Shown here: piece after piece, positions 40,648 through 49,265 of the stretch
Position numbering within the stretch: the stretch's first letter is position 1
Layout: every line of letters begins with the position of its first letter
NCBI GenBank assembly: GCA_003221515.1
Contig: QHSI01000128.1
Span: 1 to 55,722, forward strand
Length of the DNA: 55,722 nt
DNA from: Candidatus Rokuibacteriota bacterium
GTDB lineage: Bacteria; Methylomirabilota; Methylomirabilia; Rokubacteriales; CSP1-6
Direction of reading: 5' to 3'
Position numbers and translations under genes: made by a program
Notes under the pieces: model-generated
Told to the model about the DNA's origin: nothing
Seen by the model: only the letters and a program-made list of their open reading frames with translations
Databases searched by the model: none

Positions 40648-41904
40648 CGCGCCCGCGTCGACCGTCACGAGCCGCCCGCGCGCGACGACTCGGCGCCCGT
40701 GGACCCACACGTCCGTCACCGCGCGCGGCGACATCGCGTAGACGATCGATTTCAACACGTCCGTCCTCGGGTGGAGCGACGCGTCGTCGAGGTCCACCGC
40801 GACGAGGTCGGCGAGCGCGCCCGGCGCCAGCACACCGGCCTCGAGGCCGAGCACCTCGGCGCCCGACCGGGTGCCGAGCCCGAACACCGTGGCGGCGTCG
40901 ATCGCCCCGCCGTCGAGGAGGCGCACGCGCTGCAGCAGCGACGTCATCCGCATCTCCTCGAAGACCGAGAGGCGGTTGTTGGTGCAGCCGCCGTCGGTGC
41001 CGAGCGCGACCCGAACTCCCGCGGCCAGGAGCTCCGGCACCCGCGTGATCCCGTCACCCAGGAACATGTTGGAGCTGGGGCAGTAGGCGAGCGCGGCGCG
41101 CCGGGCGCCCATCAGCCTGACTTCCTCGTCGTCCAGCCAAACGCAGTGGACACCGATCATCCGCGGGCCGAGCACGCCGAGGCCGTCGAGATAGCGGATG
41201 GGGGTGGCGCCGTGCTCGCGTCGCGTCCGCTCGCCCTCGTACTGTCCCTCGGCCACGTGGATGTGGAAGCGCGTGTCCTCATCCTCCGCGAGCTCCCACC
41301 CCGCCCTGATCATCGCCGGCGACGCGCCGTGCGGGCTGTGCGGCGCGGGCTGGATCAGCGTGGTCTCGGCGCGCCGATGTGCGGTCATCAGCTCGCGCGT
41401 CCGGCGGGTCGCATCGGCCACCGTCTCCCGGTAGCGCGCGGGCGCGCCCTCCCAATCGTACATGGCGCGTGCGAGGACGAGACGGATCCCGACGGCGCGC
41501 GCCGCCTCGATCACCGCCTCGGCGTTCTCGTTGCCGTCGTCCTGGAGGTAGAAGAAATCCACACAGGTCGTGGCCCCGTGCAGGAGCATCTCGGCGAACG
41601 CGAAGGAGGCGCCGAGCGCGATCGCGCGGCGGCTCAGCCGCTGCGAGAACGGGTACAGCACGCGATCGCGCCAGCCCATGAAGTCGAGGTCGTCGCCCAG
41701 GCCCCGCAGGAGCGACTGGAAGGTGTGGCAGTGCGCGTTGACCGTGCCGGGCAGCAGCGCCTTGCCGGCCAGCGCGACGTCGCCGGGTCGGAGGCGCTCG
41801 AGGGGCTCGATCGATGCGATGCGTCCGCCGTCGATGGTCACCACTCGGCCCGAGGCCAGGCCCGTCTCGGTCAGGACGAGCTCGGGAGCGAGCCGCGAGA
41901 TCAC
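40603..41904 (-). CDS. Amidohydrolase family protein (S-adenosylhomocysteine/cytosine-deaminase-like)
   Basis: This 433-residue metal-dependent hydrolase has the metal-binding NAHCHTFQSLLRG near residue 57, FHIHVAEGQYEGERTRREHG, GVHCVWLDDEEV, and the catalytic Asp in LGTDGGCTNNRLSVFEEMR. The small beta-sandwich domain is formed by the two termini. It likely deaminates an N-heterocycle or hydrolyses a cyclic amide. SAH/MTA deaminase, guanine deaminase and formimidoylglutamate deiminase are related options that cannot be separated by eye. It lies 20 bases after the fabI stop in the same direction. Confidence 0.85.
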   Translation of the reverse strand: MISRLAPELVLTETGLASGRVVTIDGGRIASIEPLERLRPGDVALAGKALLPGTVNAHCHTFQSLLRGLGDDLDFMGWRDRVLYPFSQRLSRRAIALGASFAFAEMLLHGATTCVDFFYLQDDGNENAEAVIEAARAVGIRLVLARAMYDWEGAPARYRETVADATRRTRELMTAHRRAETTLIQPAPHSPHGASPAMIRAGWELAEDEDTRFHIHVAEGQYEGERTRREHGATPIRYLDGLGVLGPRMIGVHCVWLDDEEVRLMGARRAALAYCPSSNMFLGDGITRVPELLAAGVRVALGTDGGCTNNRLSVFEEMRMTSLLQRVRLLDGGAIDAATVFGLGTRSGAEVLGLEAGVLAPGALADLVAVDLDDASLHPRTDVLKSIVYAMSPRAVTDVWVHGRRVVARGRLVTVDAGALLASVREVTRGWSI

Positions 41905-41924
41905 TCCGTCGCCGGCCAGGACGC

Positions 41925-42698
41925 TCAGACCGCCATGATGCGGTAACCGCAGTCGACGTAGATCACCTCGCCAGTGATCCCCGAGGCCATGCGGGACGCG
42001 AGGAACAGCGCCGTGTCCCCGATCTCGCGCAGCTCGACGTTGCGGCGCAGCGGCGCCCTGTCCGCGTGGTGCTTGAGCATGTCGGTGAAGCCGCGGATGC
42101 CGCGGGCGGCGAGCGTGTTGACCGGGCCGGCCGAGATCGCGTTCACGCGAATCCCGCGCGGGCCGAGATCGGCCGCGAGGTAGCGCACCGCGGCCTCGAG
42201 CGAGGCCTTGGCGACGCCCATGACGTTGTAGCCGGCAGCGACGCGCTCGGAGCCCAGGTACGTCATCGCGAGCACCGACGGCCCGTCGGACCGCTCGAGC
42301 AGGGGCAGCGCGGCGCGCGTCAGCCCGACCAGCGAGTAGGCCGACACGTCGTGCGCGACTCGAAACCCCTCACGCTCGGTCGTGACGAAGGTGCCCTCGA
42401 GGTCCTCGCGCCGGGCGAAGCCGACGGAGTGGACGAGCGTGTCGAGCCGCTCGAGGTCGCGCCCGACGCTCGCGAAGACGGCCGCGACCTCGCCGTCGGA
42501 GCTGACGTCACACGGATAGACCAGCGAGCCGGGCAGCGTGGCCGCGAGCTCCTCCACGTTCTCCTTCAGCCGCTCCCCTTGATAGGTGAACGCGAGCCGC
42601 ATGCCGGCGCCGGAGAGCGCCTGAGCGATCGCCCACGCGATCGACCGCTTGTTGGCGACGCCGAACACGATCCCTCGCTTGCCGTCGAGCAGACCCAT
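41925..42698 (-). CDS. fabI: Enoyl-[acyl-carrier-protein] reductase (NADH), FabI type
   Basis: This 257-residue short-chain dehydrogenase starts MGLLDGKRGIVFGVANKRSIAWAIAQAL, the FabI nucleotide-binding signature. HSVGFA lies near residue 90. The catalytic set is Tyr147 in MTYLGSERV, Tyr157 and Lys164 in YNVMGVAKA (Tyr-x6-Lys spacing). ISAGPVNTLAARGI is the mobile substrate loop. It reduces enoyl-ACP in the last step of fatty-acid elongation. It starts 95 bases from the divergent transporter gene. Confidence 0.95.
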   Translation of the reverse strand: MGLLDGKRGIVFGVANKRSIAWAIAQALSGAGMRLAFTYQGERLKENVEELAATLPGSLVYPCDVSSDGEVAAVFASVGRDLERLDTLVHSVGFARREDLEGTFVTTEREGFRVAHDVSAYSLVGLTRAALPLLERSDGPSVLAMTYLGSERVAAGYNVMGVAKASLEAAVRYLAADLGPRGIRVNAISAGPVNTLAARGIRGFTDMLKHHADRAPLRRNVELREIGDTALFLASRMASGITGEVIYVDCGYRIMAV

Positions 42699-42764
42699 GC
42701 GTGGAGCCTCCGGTGGCCATGATACGGCGAGCCGCGCGCCTCACGCGTCACTCTCTCGAGGGGT

Positions 42765-42793
42765 GACGTTGAGTACAATGGCGGCGCAACGTC
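42765..42793. promoter_or_regulatory. Inverted repeat around the -10 of the transporter gene
   Basis: GACGTTG (42765-42771) and CAACGTC (42787-42793) are perfect inverted repeats flanking TACAAT (42774-42779), a -10-like hexamer. The right arm ends at the ATG. The layout would suit repression at the start site. The -35 is not clear. Confidence 0.4.
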
Positions 42794-43825
42794 ATGGCGA
42801 TCCTCTATGCGCTGATCGCGGCGCTCGGGTTCGGGCTGAGCGCTCCGCTCGCGAAGTTATTGCTCGCCTCGGCGTCCCCCCTGCTGCTCGCCGGGTTGCT
42901 CTATCTGGGCGCCGGCGCGTTCCTCGGGCTCGCCCGCGTGGGGTGGCGTCGCCGGCCCGCGGTCGGCCGGCGGTTGACGGCGCGCGACCGATGGATTCTC
43001 GCCGGCGTCGTGCTGGCCGGCGGCGTGCTGGCGCCGCCGCTGCTCCTCTGGGGTCTCTCGCGAAGCCCGGCGGCGTCCACGGCGCTGCTGCTCAACCTCG
43101 AGGTCGTCTTCACAGCCCTGTTGGCCGGCGCCGTCTTCGGCGAGCACCTGGGCGCGCGCGTCGGCGGCGCCGCCGTCGTCATGGCGCTCGGTGGGGTCGC
43201 GCTCGGCTGGGCGCCCGGCAGCCTGACGAGCGTCGCCGGGTTCGTCGCGGTCGCCCTCGCGTGCGTGCTGTGGGCGCTCGACAACAACCTGACGAGCCTC
43301 ATCGCCGAGGGTGACCCGCTGCTCATCGTGATGGTCAAGGGGCTCGGCGCCGGGACCGTCAACACCGTCCTGGCGCTCGCCGCGGGCGAGTCGCTGCCGG
43401 GGCCGCGGACGATCGGCCTCGGGATGGCCCTCGGCGCGGTGAGCTATGGCACGAGCCTCGCCCTGTTCATCCTCGCGATGCGCGATCTGGGCGCCGCGCG
43501 GACCGGCGCCTACTTCGCCACCGCGCCGTTCTTCGGCGCGGCCGGTGGCATTCTGCTGCTCGACGAGCCGCCCACGCCGGGCCTCCTCGTGGCCGCGGGG
43601 CTGATGGCGCTCGCGACCTGGCTGCTGGTCGGCGAGCGCCACGCGCACACGCACCGACACGCGGCGGCCAGCCATGCGCACGTGCACGTCACCGACGCGC
43701 ATCACCGGCACGCGCACTCGGGTCGGGAGGGGGCGGAGCCCCACGGCCATACGCATTCGACGGGCGCGCTGGAGCACGAGCACCCGCACACTCCGGACAT
43801 CCACCACGATCACGGTCACCCCTGA
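42794..43825 (+). CDS. EamA/DMT-family transporter with histidine-rich C-terminal tail
   Basis: Residues 1 to about 279 are a ten-TM DMT carrier with two EamA repeats (LYALIAALGFGLSAPLAKLLL; ALLLNLEVVFTALLAGAVFGEHL; TGAYFATAPFFGAAGGILLLDEP). Residues 280-343 are cytoplasmic or periplasmic and contain 21 histidines in 64 residues in HxH and HH patterns (RHAHTHRH, HHRHAHS, HEHPH, HHDHGHP). Such tails bind Ni, Co or Zn in other transporters. EamA carriers usually move metabolites, so a metal role or metal-sensing role is an inference. The tail is GC-rich but in frame and runs to the natural stop. Confidence 0.88.
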   Translation: MAILYALIAALGFGLSAPLAKLLLASASPLLLAGLLYLGAGAFLGLARVGWRRRPAVGRRLTARDRWILAGVVLAGGVLAPPLLLWGLSRSPAASTALLLNLEVVFTALLAGAVFGEHLGARVGGAAVVMALGGVALGWAPGSLTSVAGFVAVALACVLWALDNNLTSLIAEGDPLLIVMVKGLGAGTVNTVLALAAGESLPGPRTIGLGMALGAVSYGTSLALFILAMRDLGAARTGAYFATAPFFGAAGGILLLDEPPTPGLLVAAGLMALATWLLVGERHAHTHRHAAASHAHVHVTDAHHRHAHSGREGAEPHGHTHSTGALEHEHPHTPDIHHDHGHP

Positions 43826-43875
43826 CGCGCTATACTCGCGGCGCGCCACCGACACATCCACGAAGGGAAATCCAC

Positions 43876-44886
43876 GTGAACGATCAGAAGGCGCGGCTGG
43901 GTATCGTCCTGGCGCCGTTCGCCGCACTCCCCGCGGCCGAGTTCGTGGCCGTCGCGCGCGAGACGGAGGCGCGTGGCTACCACATGGCGTGGACCGGCGA
44001 GGCCTCGGGCTACGACGCGATCAGCCTCATGACCACGATCGCCGGCCACACCGAGCGGCTCCACGTGGGCTCGGCGGTCCTGCCGGTCCAGACGCGCACG
44101 CCGGTCGTCTTGGGCCAGACCGCGGCGACCCTCAACCATCTGGCACCGGGCCGCGTCGTACTCGGCATCGGACTCTCGAGCCGCGTGATCGTCGGCGACT
44201 GGCACGGGCTCACGTTCGCGCCGGCCATCCAGCAGATCCGCGAAGCGGTGCAGGTGATCCGCATGGTCGCCTCCGGAGAGCGCGTCACCTTCGAGGGCAA
44301 GTTCTACCGGGTGAAGAACTTCCGGCTGACGGCGCCGCCACCGGCCCGGCCGGTGCGCGTCGTGCTGGCGGCGCTCGGCCCCGAGATGCTGGAGCTGGCG
44401 GGAGAGATCGCCGACGGCGTCGTGCTGAACTGGATCCCGCCCGAGACCGTTCCCGTCTCGATCCAGCATCTGGAAGGCGGCGCGCGCAAGGCGGGCCGGA
44501 CGCTCGCCGACTTCGAGATCGCGTCGTTCATCCGCACGTGCGTCACCGACGACGCGGCCGGAGCGCGCGAGGCGCTGGCGCGCGACATCACGGGCTACGC
44601 GACCGTGGACGTCTACGCGAGCTTCTTCCGGGGCGCCGGCTTCGCCGACGAGGTCGACGCGGTCAACGCCGCGTGGCGCGCCGGCGACCGTGCCGGCGCG
44701 GTCAAGCAGGTGTCGCGACGGTTCCTCGACGGCCTCGGTGTCGTGGGGCCAGGGGCGTTCTGCCGCGAGCGCATCGCCGAGTTCGCGCGCGCCGGGCTCA
44801 CGCAGCCGGTGATTGTGCCGTTCGCGCCCGGCGCCGGCGCCGACGCGCGCGCGTCGCAGCTCCGCACCCTGCGCACCTTCCCGTGA
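43876..44886 (+). CDS. LLM-class flavin-dependent oxidoreductase
   Basis: This 336-residue luciferase-like protein has ARLGIVLAPFAALPAAEFV, YHMAWTGEASGYDAI, LHVGSAVLPVQTRTPVVLGQTAATLNHLAPGRVVLGIGLSS, VTFEGKFYRVKNFRL, PVRVVLAALGPEMLELAGEIADGVVLNWIP and a C-terminal TQPVIVPFAPG. The sequence resembles F420-dependent members (methylenetetrahydromethanopterin-reductase-like), but F420 use is unproven. The start is GTG, with GAAGGGAA upstream. The last codon overlaps the kdsB start (GTGA), an unexpected coupling with lipopolysaccharide synthesis. Confidence 0.86.
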   Translation: MNDQKARLGIVLAPFAALPAAEFVAVARETEARGYHMAWTGEASGYDAISLMTTIAGHTERLHVGSAVLPVQTRTPVVLGQTAATLNHLAPGRVVLGIGLSSRVIVGDWHGLTFAPAIQQIREAVQVIRMVASGERVTFEGKFYRVKNFRLTAPPPARPVRVVLAALGPEMLELAGEIADGVVLNWIPPETVPVSIQHLEGGARKAGRTLADFEIASFIRTCVTDDAAGAREALARDITGYATVDVYASFFRGAGFADEVDAVNAAWRAGDRAGAVKQVSRRFLDGLGVVGPGAFCRERIAEFARAGLTQPVIVPFAPGAGADARASQLRTLRTFP

Positions 44887-45656
44887 GCGAGAGATCCCCG
44901 CTTCGCGTCTTGGGAGTCATTCCCGCGCGGCTCCAATCCACGCGGCTGCCGCGCAAGGTCCTGCGCGAGATCGTCGGGAAGCCCCTGCTCGTCCACGTGT
45001 GGGAGGCGGCGCGCCGGGCACCGGACCTGGACGACCTGCTGGTGGCCACGGATTCCCCGGAGGTCGTGAGCGCCTGCACCCGCTTCGGCATCCCCGCGGT
45101 CATGACCTCGTCCGACCATCCGTCGGGAACGGACCGGATCTGGGAGGTCGCCCAGACGCACGCCGCCGACGTCTACGTGAACATCCAGGGCGACGAGCCG
45201 CTGACGACGCCCTCCCACATCCGCTTGCTGGTCGCGCCGTTCCGCGAGCGCCCGGACACCCAGGTGTCGACACTCCGGATCCGCCTCTTGCCCGACGAGG
45301 CGGACAACCCGAACGTGAACAAGGTCGTCTGCGGCGTGGACGGCCGCGCGCTGTACTTCTCCAAGTATCCGGTCCCGTACGACCGGGACGGGATCGGCGT
45401 CGTCCGCTGGAAGCATCCGGGCTTCTACGCGTATCGGAAGGCGGCGCTCGACGCCTTCCATCGCCTGGCTCCCTCGCCGCTCGAGCTCACCGAGAAGCTC
45501 GAGCAGCTCAGGTTCCTCGAGAACGGCATCGCGATCGTCGCGACGGAGACGACCGAGCCGACGATCGGCGTGGACACGGAAGCCGACCTGCGAGCCGTCG
45601 AGAGCCTCCTGAGCGCGCGCGAGGCCGCGAAGGGTGGCCGCGCTACACTGCGATGA
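44883..45656 (+). CDS. kdsB: 3-deoxy-manno-octulosonate cytidylyltransferase
   Basis: This 257-residue nucleotidyltransferase carries LGVIPARLQSTRLPRKVLREIVGKPLL (CTP-binding loop), LVATDSPEV, DHPSGTDRIWEVA, VYVNIQGDEPL and FSKYPVPYDR. It activates Kdo as CMP-Kdo for lipid A-core assembly, and therefore indicates an outer membrane. The start is a GTG overlapping the preceding stop. Its own stop overlaps the ATG of the TPR gene (ATGA). Confidence 0.94.
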   Translation: MSERSPLRVLGVIPARLQSTRLPRKVLREIVGKPLLVHVWEAARRAPDLDDLLVATDSPEVVSACTRFGIPAVMTSSDHPSGTDRIWEVAQTHAADVYVNIQGDEPLTTPSHIRLLVAPFRERPDTQVSTLRIRLLPDEADNPNVNKVVCGVDGRALYFSKYPVPYDRDGIGVVRWKHPGFYAYRKAALDAFHRLAPSPLELTEKLEQLRFLENGIAIVATETTEPTIGVDTEADLRAVESLLSAREAAKGGRATLR

Positions 45657-46120
45657 GGATGAGATTCGCGGTGGCGGTCGCGCTGACGGTCGCGATGCTG
45701 ACGCCCGCCGTGTGCCTGGCCGAGCCCAGCTCGCCCGCTGCGGATCCAGTCCGGCAGCCGCCGGCCGAAGGCAGTGCGGAGAGCGAGTTCAATCGAGGCG
45801 TCCGCGCCCGCGTCGCGAAGGACTGGTCCACGGCCGTCGCCGCGTTCCGCGACGCGATCACCGCGCGCGCCGCGTTCCCGGAGGCGTGGAACGAGCTCGG
45901 CTACGCGCTGCGCAACCAGGGGCGGTACGTGGAATCCCTCCAGGCCTACGACGAGGCGTTGCGGCTGCGGCCGAACTTCCCCGAGGCGCTCGAGTATCTA
46001 GGCGAGGCGTACGTCCTGATGGGCCGACTGGACGACGCCCGGCGAGTCCTCGAGCGCCTCGGCGCGCTCGACGCCGAGCGGGCGCGCGAGCTCGCCGAGG
46101 TCATCCAGAAGAGAAAGTAA
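45653..46120 (+). CDS. Exported tetratricopeptide-repeat protein
   Basis: This 155-residue protein has an N-terminal signal peptide (MRMRFAVAVALTVAMLTPAVCLA). Three TPR motifs follow (SEFNRGVRARVAKDWSTAVAAFRDAI; AWNELGYALRNQGRYVESLQAYDEAL; ALEYLGEAYVLMGRLDDARRVLERL). It probably acts as a periplasmic protein-interaction scaffold. It is translationally coupled to kdsB. The next gene converges on it with a gap of only 3 bases and no terminator. Confidence 0.87.
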   Translation: MRMRFAVAVALTVAMLTPAVCLAEPSSPAADPVRQPPAEGSAESEFNRGVRARVAKDWSTAVAAFRDAITARAAFPEAWNELGYALRNQGRYVESLQAYDEALRLRPNFPEALEYLGEAYVLMGRLDDARRVLERLGALDAERARELAEVIQKRK

Positions 46121-46123
46121 CGC

Positions 46124-47764
46124 CTAGAACCTCGACGCCGTGAGCGTCACGTCGGCCTGCGCCCACGCCTGCCGAAAGCGCTCGGCGGCCCTCGCGGCAT
46201 CGGCGGTCTTGCCCTGCGCTCTCAGGGCCTGCGCGAGACCGAAGAGCGACCAGCCGTTGCCGGGATTACGCTCGAGGTCCTCCCGATAGACCCGCTCGGC
46301 GTCGGCGGCGCGGCCGGCCTGGAGCAGCACGGCCCCGAGGGCCTGGCGCACGGGGAAATACCAGGGCGGCGGCTCGGTGAACCAGTGGCCGTCCTGCTCG
46401 GCCACCGCGGCTCGCAGGAGGCGCTCGGCGGTGACGCCGTCGCCGGCCTTCGCCGCGATCTCTCCCGCCAGCACGTTCGCCGCCAGCTGCAGGACGTTCT
46501 TCGCGCGGAAGAAGAAGGCGAGGCTGCGCGCGGGCGACACCGAGCGCAGCAAGGTCTCGAGCTCCGCCAGCTCGCGGCGGGCGCCGGCCGCATCGCCCTT
46601 CGCGTTGAAGGCCAGGCCGCGCGCGTACCGCCAGACGCCGGTCGTGTAGATCCACTCGGCGGGCGGCGCCGCGAGCCCGAGCACGTCGTCCCAGCGGCCG
46701 AATCGGGCGAGGACGACGATGGGGGCCACCGGCGCCGTCTCCATGTCCGGCATCTGCTTGATCATCTCGGGCGGCGCCGAGGCCGCGAACTCACGAGCGG
46801 CGCGAATGGTCAGAGCGCTCCGCCCCTGCATGCTCGCCGACTGCCAGATGAAGTCGATGTTGTGGGGATGGTAGAGCCCCCGGTAGATCGGGCTCGGCGT
46901 GGACGTCTTGAAGTACGCGCGATCCGCCTCGACCGCCGCCGTGTTGGCGGCCACCGCGTCCGCGTAGCGCCCCACACGCCAGTAGATGTGGGACGGCATG
47001 TGGACGACGTGCCCGGCGCCGGGCATGAGCTTGAGCAAGCGGTCGGCGGCCGCTTCGGCGCGGCCCGGCTTGGCGCTCGCCTCGACAGCGTGGATGTAAA
47101 GATGGATGGCGCCGGGGTGATTCGGCGCTCGAGCGAGCACGCCCTCGAGGGTCTGGACGATTTCCTCCGTGCCCGGATTGGGCGTCCCATCGGGCGCCCA
47201 CAGATTCCAGGGACGCAGGTTCATCGCGGCGTCGGCGAAAAACGTCGCCGCTTCGAGATCGTCCGGAAACTGCCGCGAGACCTCGCGCATCGCGTCGGCG
47301 TACGCGCGATCGAGATCGGCCCGCGTCGCGCCTGACTCCCCCGAGTGGCGCTTCGCGAGTGCCAGGATCAGCGCGCGCTCGCCCGGGCCAACGCCGGCCG
47401 CGAGCGCCCGCGCCGCCTGCACCGCGGACAGCGCCTTCTTCTCACGGTCGGCGTCGGTCGGGTCGTTGTAGTTGCCGCCCTCGGTCAGCGCGACGCCCCA
47501 GAAGCACATGGCGCAGCTCGGATCGAGCCGCACCGCCTCGCGGAACGCGCGCTGCGCCTCGGCGTGATTGAAGGCATAGACCAGGCGGAGGCCCTGATCG
47601 AACCAGCGCTGGGCGGTCGGCGTCGTCGTCGTGATCCGATACGAGTAGCTGCCGAGCGAGTCGTAGAGAGGCGGCGGCCCATCGGGGCCCTGGTGTCCGT
47701 GAACGGCTTCGCGTTGCTGAGTCGAGCAGCCGGCCAGCACGACGACGAGCGCAGCGATGGCCAT
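46124..47764 (-). CDS. TPR-repeat lipoprotein
   Basis: This 546-residue protein starts MAIAALVVVLAGCSTQQ; LAGC is a lipobox, so it is likely a lipid-anchored envelope protein. The mature part holds TPR-like repeats, including RWFDQGLRLVYAFNHAEAQRAFREAVRLDP and CAMCFWGVAL. The HMPSHIYWRVGRYADAVAANTAAVEADRAYF section is characteristic of a widespread family of uncharacterised large TPR proteins. TPRs recur at the C terminus (LGAVLLQAGRAADAERVYREDLERNPGNGWSLFGLAQAL). The longer upstream frame to 47845 runs through dispersed repeat A, which I regard as leader. Its role is unknown. Confidence 0.85.
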   Translation of the reverse strand: MAIAALVVVLAGCSTQQREAVHGHQGPDGPPPLYDSLGSYSYRITTTTPTAQRWFDQGLRLVYAFNHAEAQRAFREAVRLDPSCAMCFWGVALTEGGNYNDPTDADREKKALSAVQAARALAAGVGPGERALILALAKRHSGESGATRADLDRAYADAMREVSRQFPDDLEAATFFADAAMNLRPWNLWAPDGTPNPGTEEIVQTLEGVLARAPNHPGAIHLYIHAVEASAKPGRAEAAADRLLKLMPGAGHVVHMPSHIYWRVGRYADAVAANTAAVEADRAYFKTSTPSPIYRGLYHPHNIDFIWQSASMQGRSALTIRAAREFAASAPPEMIKQMPDMETAPVAPIVVLARFGRWDDVLGLAAPPAEWIYTTGVWRYARGLAFNAKGDAAGARRELAELETLLRSVSPARSLAFFFRAKNVLQLAANVLAGEIAAKAGDGVTAERLLRAAVAEQDGHWFTEPPPWYFPVRQALGAVLLQAGRAADAERVYREDLERNPGNGWSLFGLAQALRAQGKTADAARAAERFRQAWAQADVTLTASRF

Positions 47765-47771
47765 GCGCGCT

Positions 47772-47812
47772 GCCGGCCGTCGCGGGGCTGCGGCCCCGCC
47801 GGCCGAGGCGCG
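47772..47812. repeat. Dispersed GC-rich palindromic repeat A, copy 2
   Basis: About 41 bases beginning GCCGGCCGTCGCGGGGCTGC match 7183-7224. In this copy GCGGGGC and GCCCCGC are separated by four bases, forming a perfect hairpin flanked by CGGCCG on both sides. It ends 7 bases before the lipoprotein start codon on the minus strand, so it lies in the untranslated leader. Confidence 0.7.
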
Positions 47813-47894
47813 GTTATTACAAGATGTCCCGCGGCCATATTCCACGTGCGCACCTCCCCTGCGCCTGCAGCATAGCCGATCATCGCCGCGGCGG

Positions 47895-49112
47895 TCATCG
47901 GTAGGCGCACGGCGGCACCGGCGTCCGGAAGGGCGCCTGAGTCAGGTGCTGACCGTGCGGGAAGAGCCGGAGCTGGCGCGGCGCCGGCGCGCTCGCAAGC
48001 CGCCGGCCGCGAAGCGTGAGGAACCAGCCCGCCCGCGCGACGTCCACGCCCGCTGCTCGCAGATCGCCCGATCCACGGATCACGGTTCGACCGCGCTCGG
48101 CGACGAGCGTTCGGGCGGCCGTCGGGCCGATACCCGGGACGCGCACCAGGCCCTCATACGGCGCCCGATAGATCTCGATCGGGAAGCGCTCCGGGTGCGC
48201 GAACGCCCATGCCGTCTTGGGATCGTCGTCCAGCGGCAGGTTGCCGTCGGCGGTGAAGACGATTTCGTCGTAGGAGAACCCGTACTGTCGAAGCAGATGC
48301 TCGGCCTGGTAGAGACGGAACTCGCGCACCGCGGGCGTGGATCGCCGCTCCGCGAATGGCGTTCCCGCCACCGGCTGGAACGCGCTGAAGTGCGCGTGAT
48401 GGAGGAGGCGCTCACCCTCGAGGCGGGCCACCAGCCCGAGGATCTCGCGGTCTCGCTCTCCCGCGGCGCCGACCACGAACTGCGTGGTCGTGCCCACTGA
48501 GCCGATGTCGGCGGGGTCACCGCGCAGCCGCCGCTCTCGCATGAGGCGGCCGGCGCGCTCGAGGTTCGGCAGCAGGTCACCGGAGAGATCCTTCTCGCGC
48601 GCGAGCGCCCTCACGTAGGTGTCGGCGGGCGCCTCGAGGTTCACCGACACGCGATTGGCCAGGCGAACCGCCGCATCCACCTGGTCGGGCTCGGTGCCCG
48701 GCAGGAGCTTCAGGTGTATGTAGCCGTCGAATTTTTCCCGCCGGCGCAGCAAGTCGACCGCCGCGAGCATCCGGTCGGTCATCTTTGCGGCGCGACCGGG
48801 AACGCCCGACGTCAGGAATAGCCCGTCGGCGAGACCGCCGCGCCTGGCGTCCATGAACACGCGCGCGACCTCTTCGGGCGCGAGGAAGGTGCGGCGCACC
48901 TTCCCGCCGCAGAACGTCGGGCAATAGCCGCAGGAGAGCGAGCAGGCGTTGGTCTGCATGATCCGCATGAGGCGCGTGGCACCGTGGCCGGGATGACGCA
49001 CCCGGGTGATGCCGACCGGGTCTCCGGGGCGCGTCACGGCGCCAGCCGGCCCGTCGCGATCGGCCGACTCCGAGAGAATCGTCACTCGCGTCCTGAGGTC
49101 CATCGGAGCCAT
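47895..49112 (-). CDS. Radical SAM protein with helix-hairpin-helix, putative DNA modification/repair
   Basis: This 405-residue protein carries the 4Fe-4S motif CSLSCGYC (Cys57, 61, 64) after LMRIMQTNA. DGLFLTSGVP and VSVNLEAPADTYVRAL belong to the radical SAM barrel. A C-terminal helix-hairpin-helix (GLVRVPGIGPTAARTLVAERGR) follows. This combination matches the putative DNA modification/repair radical SAM family (TIGR03916-like) and usually pairs with an uracil-glycosylase-like partner; none is visible here. The nearby -10 (TATAGT) ends 2 bases before the first ATG, so translation may begin at the second ATG (49103) on an almost leaderless message. Confidence 0.85.
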   Translation of the reverse strand: MAPMDLRTRVTILSESADRDGPAGAVTRPGDPVGITRVRHPGHGATRLMRIMQTNACSLSCGYCPTFCGGKVRRTFLAPEEVARVFMDARRGGLADGLFLTSGVPGRAAKMTDRMLAAVDLLRRREKFDGYIHLKLLPGTEPDQVDAAVRLANRVSVNLEAPADTYVRALAREKDLSGDLLPNLERAGRLMRERRLRGDPADIGSVGTTTQFVVGAAGERDREILGLVARLEGERLLHHAHFSAFQPVAGTPFAERRSTPAVREFRLYQAEHLLRQYGFSYDEIVFTADGNLPLDDDPKTAWAFAHPERFPIEIYRAPYEGLVRVPGIGPTAARTLVAERGRTVIRGSGDLRAAGVDVARAGWFLTLRGRRLASAPAPRQLRLFPHGQHLTQAPFRTPVPPCAYR

Positions 49113-49167
49113 ATACTATACACAAGACGAGTAGTAGTCCAGAACGTCTCACCGAGGAGCGCGGGGT

Positions 49168-49182
49168 CGAACGCAGCGTTCG
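49168..49182. promoter_or_regulatory. 15-base perfect palindrome upstream of the radical SAM gene
   Basis: CGAACGC and GCGTTCG flank a single A. It lies about 56 bases upstream of the radical SAM ATG, in the position of an operator. It resembles the GAAC...GTTC class of SOS-type boxes in outline only; the spacing is shorter. Confidence 0.4.
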
Positions 49183-49209
49183 GGATTGTCTCGATTGCCG
49201 ACGCTGACG

Positions 49210-49256
49210 GCGCGAGACCGGGACCAGCTCGTCACGAGCCAGCTCCCGTCTCGCGC
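49210..49256. terminator. Long hairpin downstream of the mscS-like gene
   Basis: GCGCGAGAC (49210-49218) pairs with GTCTCGCGC (49248-49256). After a one-base bulge GGGA pairs with TCCC, and an inner GCTCG/CGAGC stem forms the tip. It starts 10 bases beyond the MscS stop on the minus strand. There is no T-run. Confidence 0.5.
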
Positions 49257-49265
49257 GCCACGGTT

